Shown here: positions 1-4,074 of the stretch, one piece after another | Layout of the letters: each line of letters opens with the position of its first letter | How positions within the stretch are numbered: the stretch's first letter is position 1 | NCBI GenBank assembly: GCA_040904745.1 | Contig: JBBDSW010000070.1 | Coordinates: 1 to 8,029 of the forward strand | DNA from: T1Sed10-7 sp040904745 | Lineage (GTDB): Bacteria > Actinomycetota > Nitriliruptoria > Nitriliruptorales > Nitriliruptoraceae | Direction: 5' to 3' | DNA: 8,029 nt | Notes under the pieces: generated by a model | Database searches by the model: none | Told to the model about the DNA's origin: nothing | The model's input: only the letters and a program-made list of their open reading frames with translations | Translations under genes and position numbers: made by a program

Positions 1-115
1 GCGGGAACATCTTGCACGGTCGGCCCCCGACGCCCGTCGAACCCGCCCAGCGGGAACATCTTGCCCCTGCGGCGCCCCCGACGCCCGTCGAACCCGCCCA
101 GCGGGAACATCTTGC
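1..115. repeat. tandem array of a 41-bp repeat, cut by the left window edge
   Basis: Two perfect 41-bp copies lie at 24-64 and 75-115, and the last 15 bases of a third copy lie at 1-15. They are separated by short non-identical spacers of 8 bases (16-23) and 10 bases (65-74). Each copy starts CCCCCGACGCCCGTCG and ends GCGGGAACATCTTGC. Inside each copy are two short dyads: CGACG-CC-CGTCG (28-39 and 79-90) and CCCGC-CCA-GCGGG (42-54 and 93-105). After 115 the similarity decays quickly. The 49- and 51-bp periods would break any single reading frame, so the array is unlikely to be coding. It sits just past the stop codon of the glycosylase gene. The array probably continues left of the window. 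Its function is unknown; a dispersed intergenic repeat or a transcript-end element are both possible. Confidence 0.85.
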
Positions 116-137
116 ACTGCGGAGCACCCGGAGGGGG

Positions 138-827
138 TCAGTCCACCGCGATCTCGCGAGCACGGAGGAACACGCCGTCGAGCATCTCCTCGGTCAGCCG
201 ACCGGTGAAGGTGTTCTGCTGGCTGACGTGGTAGCTGCCGAGCAGGATGCGGCCGTCCGGCAGGAGCGCCTCGGTTCCGTGGCCGAAGCGTGGTTTGCGG
301 CCGTCCCACCCGGTCTGGCGCAGGACCGCGTCCCAGCCGTAGCCGCCGAGCGCTACCGCGACCCGCCACGGCAGCAGTGCCACCTCGGCGGCGAGGAACG
401 CTGCGCAGCGGTCGCGCTCCTCGGTCGTCGGGCGGTTGTCGGGCGGTGCGCACCGGACGGCCGCGGTGACGTAGGCGTCCGTGAGCTCCAGACCGTCGTC
501 GCGGTGGGTCGAGGTGGCCTGGTTGGCGAACCCGGTGCGGTGCAGGGACGCGAACAGCCAGTCGCCGGAGCGATCGCCCGTGAACATCCGCCCGGTCCGG
601 TTGGCGCCGTGGGCCGCAGGCGCGAGGCCGACGATCAGCACGCGTGCCTGTGGGTCGCCGAACGCCGGTACCGGCCGGCCCCAGTACACCTCGTCGCGGT
701 AGGCGGCCCGCCGCTCACGGGCGACCTGTTCGCGCCAGGCGACCAGTCGCGGGCAGGCACGGCAGTCCACCACCTCGTCGCGCACGGCATCGAGATCGGC
801 ATACGGCGGGGGCGTGGGAGCGGGCAC
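138..827 (-). CDS. family 5 uracil-DNA glycosylase (UdgB-like, iron-sulfur)
   Basis: This cytosolic DNA-repair enzyme should remove uracil, and probably other deaminated bases, from DNA and so start base-excision repair. From the GTG at 827 it is 229 residues long. Four cysteines fit a [4Fe-4S] cluster: C22 and C25 in CRACPR, then C126 and C141. The active-site motif GLAPAAHGANRTGR (67-80) is typical of family 5, which has no catalytic Asp or Asn at the usual motif A position. The second motif, HVSQQNT (200-206), is also typical of family 5. The frame is open upstream to an ATG at 902, but the extra 25 residues are Arg-rich, look non-family and have no Shine-Dalgarno sequence. The GTG at 827 also has no Shine-Dalgarno, but a TAGGCT -10-like box lies just ahead of it, which suggests a leaderless message. 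The gene is divergent from the DUF1295 gene. The family call is firm; the exact start is less sure. Confidence 0.93.
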   Translation of the reverse strand: MPAPTPPPYADLDAVRDEVVDCRACPRLVAWREQVARERRAAYRDEVYWGRPVPAFGDPQARVLIVGLAPAAHGANRTGRMFTGDRSGDWLFASLHRTGFANQATSTHRDDGLELTDAYVTAAVRCAPPDNRPTTEERDRCAAFLAAEVALLPWRVAVALGGYGWDAVLRQTGWDGRKPRFGHGTEALLPDGRILLGSYHVSQQNTFTGRLTEEMLDGVFLRAREIAVD

Positions 828-834
828 GCGGCAC

Positions 835-840
835 AGCCTA
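835..840 (-). promoter_or_regulatory. putative -10 box for a leaderless glycosylase message
   Basis: Read on the minus strand, TAGGCT fits the actinobacterial TANNNT -10 pattern. It ends seven bases before the GTG at 827, so transcription would start at or next to the G of the start codon. I see no good -35 hexamer. The absence of a Shine-Dalgarno sequence ahead of this GTG is consistent with a leaderless start. Confidence 0.4.
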
Positions 841-868
841 CGGCCGCACCTGGCCGGTTCGGCCGCAC
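841..868. repeat. 9-bp direct repeat in the divergent promoter region
   Basis: CGGCCGCAC occurs at 841-849 and again at 860-868, a start-to-start distance of 19 bp. The pair lies immediately upstream of the putative glycosylase -10 box, in the 125-bp gap (828-952) between the two divergent genes. It could be a regulator site covering the -35 region. In DNA this GC-rich a chance repeat is possible. I see no convincing promoter for the plus-strand gene in the gap. Confidence 0.35.
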
Positions 869-940
869 GTCGCCCGTCCGACCGCGCCCGACCTGCGAAC
901 ATGGGGGAGTGGGCAACCGACCGGTGCCCGAGGGCGAGCG

Positions 941-945
941 AGGAG
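941..945 (+). promoter_or_regulatory. ribosome binding site that sets the DUF1295 gene start
   Basis: AGGAG lies seven bases ahead of the GTG at 953. The reading frame stays open for another 300 bases upstream without a stop. This site, together with the first hydrophobic segment starting directly after the GTG, selects 953 as the start. Confidence 0.75.
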
Positions 946-952
946 TGCGGAC

Positions 953-1741
953 GTGGCGACCTGGCAGGTGTGGCTCGTGGGGCTGGCCACCGTCTCGACG
1001 ATGATGATGCTCACGTGGATCGTGAGCGTGATCCGGCGTGACGCGAGCCTGGTCGACCGGGTGTGGGGGCTCGGGTTCGTCGTCGCCGCCTGGACCTACG
1101 CGCACTTCGCGGAGCCGGCGACCGCGCGGACGTGGCTCGCGCTGGCGCTGGTGACGATCTGGGGGGTACGGCTCTGCGCCTTCATCACCTGGCGGAACTG
1201 GGGAGAGGGCGAGGACAAGCGCTACCGGGCCATGCGCGAGCGGAACCCGGGTTCGTTCGCGGTCCGCAGTCTCGTCACCGTCTTCCTCCTCCAGGCCGTG
1301 CTCGCATGGATCATCTCGCTGCCGCTGCTCGCGGCCACGCTGCTCGGCGAACCAGCCGACCTCGGGTGGCTCGCGGCGGTCGCGGTGGTGGTGTGGAGCG
1401 TCGGGTTCGTGTTCGAGGCCGGCGGTGACCTCCAGCTCTCCCGCTTCCTGGCCGATGAGGCCAACCGGGGCAAGGTCATGGATCGCGGGTTGTGGCGCTA
1501 CACCCGCCACCCCAACTACTTCGGTGACACCCTGGTGTGGTGGGCGTTCTTCCTCCTGGCCGTGCCCACCGGGGCGTGGTGGAGCGTGGTCGGCTCGGTG
1601 GCCATGACCTTCTTCATCGTGAAGGTCTCCGGGGTGGCGCTCACCGACCGCAACATGGCCACCGGTGGTAGCAGCCGCGAGGGCTACGAGGAGTACGTGC
1701 GGCGCACCAACGCCTTCATCCCGGGTCCACGCCGACCCTGA
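953..1741 (+). CDS. DUF1295 integral membrane protein (steroid 5-alpha-reductase/ICMT-like fold)
   Basis: This 262-residue polytopic membrane protein belongs to the DUF1295 family, which is related to the C-terminal domain of 3-oxo-5-alpha-steroid 4-dehydrogenases and to the membrane methyltransferase fold. Hydrophobic segments are visible at about 4-27, 36-53, 60-80, 103-131, 138-156 and 192-225. The best family signature is DRGLWRYTRHPNYFGD at 177-192, the conserved Arg-His-Pro-Asn-Tyr cofactor-region motif. A conserved-looking Glu/Tyr-rich stretch (EGYEEYVRRTN, 243-253) follows near the C-terminus. The substrate cannot be told from sequence: a reductase acting on an unsaturated lipid or steroid, or a methyltransferase-like role, are both open. 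The GTG start is supported by an AGGAG site. The gene is divergent from the glycosylase and separated by 84 bp from the peptidase gene, so it may be a single-gene unit. Confidence 0.88.
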   Translation: MATWQVWLVGLATVSTMMMLTWIVSVIRRDASLVDRVWGLGFVVAAWTYAHFAEPATARTWLALALVTIWGVRLCAFITWRNWGEGEDKRYRAMRERNPGSFAVRSLVTVFLLQAVLAWIISLPLLAATLLGEPADLGWLAAVAVVVWSVGFVFEAGGDLQLSRFLADEANRGKVMDRGLWRYTRHPNYFGDTLVWWAFFLLAVPTGAWWSVVGSVAMTFFIVKVSGVALTDRNMATGGSSREGYEEYVRRTNAFIPGPRRP

Positions 1742-1825
1742 CCACCGTGGTGCTCGTGGGCACCCCTCCGGCCGCCGCGAGCCGACACTCGGGTACCGTT
1801 CGTCCGCGGGGCGAGGAGGGTTGCC
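1742..1825 (+). promoter_or_regulatory. gap with possible weak hairpin and -10-like box upstream of mec
   Basis: A 5-bp stem with a 6-base loop, GGTGC-TCGTGG-GCACC (1749-1764), lies just after the DUF1295 stop and could help end transcription, but it has no T tract. TACCGT at 1794-1799 fits TANNNT and would give a leader of about 20 bases. I cannot find a matching -35. A strong Shine-Dalgarno, GAGGAGGG (1813-1820), sits five bases before the ATG of the next gene. The promoter call is tentative. Confidence 0.3.
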
Positions 1826-2263
1826 ATGGAGCGGGTCGAGACCACCTCGCCTGCCTTCGAGCTGGACGCGGCGACGTGGGATCGTCTCGTCGAGCACGCC
1901 TGGTCGGACTTCCCCTACGAGGTGTGCGGGTTGCTGGGTGTCCGCGGCGACGGGTCGATCGCGCACTTCCCGATCGACAACGTCGATCGTTCGGTCACCT
2001 ACTACACGATGGAGCCGAAGCAGTTGCTGCGTGCGATGCGCGAGATCGAGGACGAGGGCTGGGAACTCGCGATCTACCACTCCCACACCCACACGCAGGC
2101 CTATCCGTCGGCGACCGACATCCGCCTGGCGGCCTACCCGGAGGCCACCTACCTGATCGTCACGCTGCAGGACCGTGACCACCCGGAGGTGCGGGGTTTC
2201 CGCATCGTCGACGGCGAGGTCGTCGAACGGCCCGTGGCCATCCGCGACGAGGAGGCGGCCTGA
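1826..2263 (+). CDS. mec: Mec-type JAMM/MPN metallopeptidase (CysO-cysteine peptidase)
   Basis: This 145-residue zinc-dependent isopeptidase-like hydrolase should release free cysteine from the CysO-cysteine adduct, the last step of the CysO/CysM cysteine pathway in the cytosol. The JAMM motif is complete: E32 in YEVCGLL, then HSHTHTQAYPSATD (85-98), which gives zinc ligands H85, H87 and D98 and the conserved S95. The segments YHSH, EAYPS-like and FRIVDGEVVERPV match, from memory, the equivalent parts of M. tuberculosis Mec (Rv1334), and the length is also similar. The ATG has a strong Shine-Dalgarno five bases upstream. The stop overlaps the ATG of the next gene. Two genes downstream are cysO and cysM, which supports the role. 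Because the CysO here has residues after its diglycine, this enzyme may also trim that tail (inference). Confidence 0.92.
   Translation: MERVETTSPAFELDAATWDRLVEHAWSDFPYEVCGLLGVRGDGSIAHFPIDNVDRSVTYYTMEPKQLLRAMREIEDEGWELAIYHSHTHTQAYPSATDIRLAAYPEATYLIVTLQDRDHPEVRGFRIVDGEVVERPVAIRDEEAA
2249..2255 (+). promoter_or_regulatory. ribosome binding site inside the 3' end of mec
   Basis: GAGGAGG lies within the last codons of mec, seven bases before the ATG at 2263. The stop and start overlap as TGATG. This combination is strong evidence that the small downstream frame is translated and coupled to mec. Confidence 0.7.
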
Positions 2264-2634
2264 TGGTGTGGTCCCCGGTCATCCGTACCGCGGTCAGGGT
2301 CGCGCCGGTCGCCCTCGAGGTGGCACGTCAGCTCGATCGGCAGCTCCGCCCACACGTGCTCGCCTACCAGGCAGCGCGTGACGTCGACGGCTACATCGCC
2401 AGGTGGACCGCGGGGGACGGTGCGCACTGGGTGGTGTTCCCCGACCGGGTGGAACCTCCGCTGCGGGCGTTCCCGCCGCTGACCGTCCAGGAGCTCACCC
2501 TGGTGCACGAACAGCTCGATCGAGCGACGCTCCGCCACCACGGCGAGCTGCCCGAAGCACGCGTGCGCGAGACCGGCAGCCGTCTGGCCGCGGCGCCGGG
2601 CAGGCTCACCCGCGGACGCCGGTCACCGCGCTGA
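2263..2634 (+). CDS. small protein of unknown function, coupled to mec
   Basis: I do not recognise this 123-residue protein. It is soluble by appearance, with no signal peptide or membrane segment. Residues 5-40 look like a long helix rich in Val, Ala, Arg and Leu. A middle part (43-72) reads as beta-strand-like with GAHWVVFPDRVEPPLRAFPPL. Residues 73-100 look helical again (VQELTLVHEQLDRATLRHH). The last 20 or so residues are basic and low in complexity (RLTRGRRSPR) and may be disordered or bind nucleic acid. Its reality is supported by the strong Shine-Dalgarno and the TGATG overlap with mec. It sits between mec and cysO, where M. tuberculosis has no gene, so it could assist or regulate the sulfur-carrier pathway; that is inference only. 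Confidence 0.75.
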   Translation: MVWSPVIRTAVRVAPVALEVARQLDRQLRPHVLAYQAARDVDGYIARWTAGDGAHWVVFPDRVEPPLRAFPPLTVQELTLVHEQLDRATLRHHGELPEARVRETGSRLAAAPGRLTRGRRSPR

Positions 2635-2637
2635 CCG
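2620..2637. terminator. inverted repeat at the stop of the small gene
   Basis: CGGTCA-CCGCGC-TGACCG is a perfect 6-bp dyad with a 6-base centre. It overlaps the TGA at 2632-2634. It could be a U-tract-less terminator for the mec-small gene unit or an operator for the cysO promoter region. The sequence alone does not separate these. Confidence 0.35.
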
Positions 2638-2797
2638 CCCGGCAGGGACTATCACGGGCCGGTGATGCGTTCCCCCTCTCATCGGGCCGCCTGACGGCGC
2701 TGCTGGCTACCCTCGCGCTCCTACGCGCCCGACACCTTGCCGCCGTCCGGGCCCGCACGCTTCCGCACATGCTCCCTGCTATCTCGAGGTTCCTCCC
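2635..2797 (+). promoter_or_regulatory. 163-bp leader region of cysO with a second dyad
   Basis: No real gene is visible in this gap, which is the only sizeable one in the cysteine cluster. A second dyad, ATCAC-GGGCCG-GTGAT, lies at 2651-2666, its centre 30 bp from the dyad at 2620-2637. TACCCT at 2708-2713 fits a TANNNT -10 box but has no clear -35. A nine-codon frame (2665-2694, MRSPSHRAA) is present with no ribosome site and no cysteine codons. I recognise no riboswitch or T-box in the region. GAGG at 2786-2789 serves the cysO ATG with eight-base spacing. Confidence 0.4.
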
Positions 2798-3088
2798 ATG
2801 GCGTTCGTCCGCATCCCGTCCGTCCTCCGTCGCCACACCGACGGGCAGGCCAAGGTGCAGGCCGACGGTGACACCGTCGGCGAGGTGTTCTCCTCGTTGA
2901 CCGAGGCACACCCAGGGCTCGCCGACCAGCTGCTCGACGACGGCGAGGTCCGTGGCTTCATCAACGTCTACGTCGACGACGAGGACATCCGCTACCTGTC
3001 CGGCCTGAAGACCCCGGTCGAGACGGACGGCGAGATCGCGATCATGCCCGCCGTCGCCGGTGGTTCCGGCGCCCCCGGCCAGGGCTGA
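2798..3088 (+). CDS. cysO: CysO-like ubiquitin-fold sulfur carrier with C-terminal extension
   Basis: This is a MoaD/ThiS-type beta-grasp protein of 96 residues. In M. tuberculosis, CysO is sulfurated at its C-terminal glycine to a thiocarboxylate, which then donates sulfur to CysM-bound aminoacrylate. Family features are the start RIPSVLRRHTDGQ (5-17), GDTVGEVFSSL (24-34), INVYVDDEDIRY (55-66) and the end MPAVAGG (83-89). The last of these matches the M. tuberculosis C-terminus as I recall it. Unlike that protein, the frame does not stop after the diglycine (G88-G89) but adds seven residues, SGAPGQG. The carrier would have to be trimmed before activation. The gene lies three bases before the cysM start, so the two are almost certainly co-transcribed. 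No MoeB/MoeZ-type activating gene is in the window. Confidence 0.93.
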   Translation: MAFVRIPSVLRRHTDGQAKVQADGDTVGEVFSSLTEAHPGLADQLLDDGEVRGFINVYVDDEDIRYLSGLKTPVETDGEIAIMPAVAGGSGAPGQG

Positions 3089-3091
3089 CCG

Positions 3092-4030
3092 GTGCGCTTC
3101 GGTGACATCTCGCAGGCCATCGGCAACACGCCGCTGGTCGGACTGCCGAACCTGTCACCGGACGGCTACACGATCTACCTCAAGCTCGAGGGCCACAACC
3201 CGACCGGCTCCGTCAAGGACCGGGTTGCCAAGTACCTGATCGAGCAGGCGGAGCGCAGCGGGGAGCTGCGGCCCGGCCAGCGCGTGCTGGAGCCCACGTC
3301 CGGCAACACCGGCATCGGGCTCGCCACCCTGTGCCGGATCAAGGGCTATCCGCTGACCTGCGTGATGCCGGAGAACACCTCCGAGGAGCGCCGGCAGCTG
3401 CTGACGATGTTCGGGGCGGAGCTCGTCTACTCGCCGGCCTCGGAGGGGTCCAACGGCTCCGTGCGGGTCGCTCGGGAGATGGCGGCGGCCGATCCGGACG
3501 TCTACATGCCGTTCCAGTACGGCAACGCCGCGAACGCGCTGGCCCATTACGAGACCACCGCGCCGGAGATCATCGCCGACCTGCCGGAGGTCGCCGCGTT
3601 CGTGGCGGGTCTCGGGACCGGCGGCTCGGTCACCGGGGTGGGGCGGCGCCTGAAACGGTGGAACCCGGACGTGCGGATCTACGCCGCCGAGCCGGAGTAC
3701 GGCGACCTGGTCTACGGGCTCCGCAACCTGGACGAGGGCTACGTGCCCGAGGTGCTCGACCTCGACGTCCTCGACGGCCGCATCAAGGTCGACTCCCGCA
3801 AGGCGCTCGGCGCTACCCGGGAGCTCGCCGAGCGGGAGGGCATCTTCGCCGGCATCTCCACCGGCGCCTCGATCGCCGTCGCCCAGCGGATCTGCACGCG
3901 GCTCCCGGAGGGCTCGGATGTCGTCGCGATGTCCCCCGACGGCGGTTGGAAGTACCTCTCCACCGGCGCGTACGCCCCCGGTGATCTGGACGAGATCGCG
4001 ACCTCCATCTCGGGGACCCTGTGGGCGTGA
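3092..4030 (+). CDS. cysM: CysM-type cysteine synthase (CysO-thiocarboxylate dependent)
   Basis: This PLP enzyme of the O-acetylserine sulfhydrylase fold has 312 residues. It should use O-phosphoserine and CysO thiocarboxylate to form CysO-cysteine. Visible residues are the PLP lysine K42 in PTGSVKDR, the substrate loop PTSGNTG (68-74), the phosphate-binding loop GTGGSVTG, and GISTGAS in the C-terminal half. The Arg in GLRNLDEG (R211) corresponds to the Arg that M. tuberculosis CysM uses to recognise O-phosphoserine, so phosphoserine is the likely substrate. The C-terminal end GWKYLSTGAYA...LWA also matches that enzyme, including the terminal LWA. The GTG start has AGGG seven bases upstream and lies three bases after the cysO stop. 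It belongs to the cysO-cysM transcript. A plain O-acetylserine-dependent CysK is less likely given this context. Confidence 0.95.
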   Translation: MRFGDISQAIGNTPLVGLPNLSPDGYTIYLKLEGHNPTGSVKDRVAKYLIEQAERSGELRPGQRVLEPTSGNTGIGLATLCRIKGYPLTCVMPENTSEERRQLLTMFGAELVYSPASEGSNGSVRVAREMAAADPDVYMPFQYGNAANALAHYETTAPEIIADLPEVAAFVAGLGTGGSVTGVGRRLKRWNPDVRIYAAEPEYGDLVYGLRNLDEGYVPEVLDLDVLDGRIKVDSRKALGATRELAEREGIFAGISTGASIAVAQRICTRLPEGSDVVAMSPDGGWKYLSTGAYAPGDLDEIATSISGTLWA

Positions 4031-4046
4031 CCGGCTAGTTTGCCGG
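4031..4046 (+). terminator. weak hairpin directly after cysM
   Basis: CCGGC-TAGTTT-GCCGG forms a 5-bp GC stem starting at the base after the cysM stop codon. There is no T tract after it. It could pause or partly end transcription, or be chance. The cyclase gene starts 29 bases later, so read-through from cysM is plausible. Confidence 0.35.
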
Positions 4047-4055
4047 ACGTCGATC

Positions 4056-4068
4056 GAGGGTTGGGGGC
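4056..4068 (+). promoter_or_regulatory. purine-rich ribosome binding region for the TTG start
   Basis: GAGGG (4056-4060) and GGGGG (4064-4068) precede the TTG at 4075; the second has six-base spacing. No in-frame ATG lies nearby. A GTG at 4087 is the only close alternative and has no better site. The choice changes the protein by only four residues. Confidence 0.5.
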
Positions 4069-4074
4069 GCGTCG

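Noticed and set aside
1..115. CRISPR array
   Set aside because: The repeats are 41 bp but the spacers are only 8-10 bp and differ in length, and no cas gene is nearby.
828..902. N-terminal extension of the glycosylase to the ATG at 902
   Set aside because: The added residues are Arg-rich and not family-like, and no Shine-Dalgarno precedes the ATG.
635..2182. Long open frame on the minus strand across the DUF1295 and mec genes
   Set aside because: Composition is rich in Arg, Pro, Gly and Asp with no domain. It is the antisense shadow expected in high-GC DNA; the plus-strand genes have clear families.
2651..2666. CRP/cAMP-receptor site, tempting because a cyclase gene is nearby
   Set aside because: CRP-type sites read GTGA-N6-TCAC. 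This dyad has the halves in the opposite order (TCAC then GTGA).
2635..2797. Polycysteine leader peptide or riboswitch controlling cysO
   Set aside because: No frame with clustered cysteine codons and no recognisable conserved riboswitch or T-box core was found.
3065..3088. Frameshift explaining the residues after the CysO diglycine
   Set aside because: The frame runs cleanly to a TGA three bases before the well-placed cysM GTG, and no nearby frame gives a stop directly after the GG. A real extension is the simpler reading.
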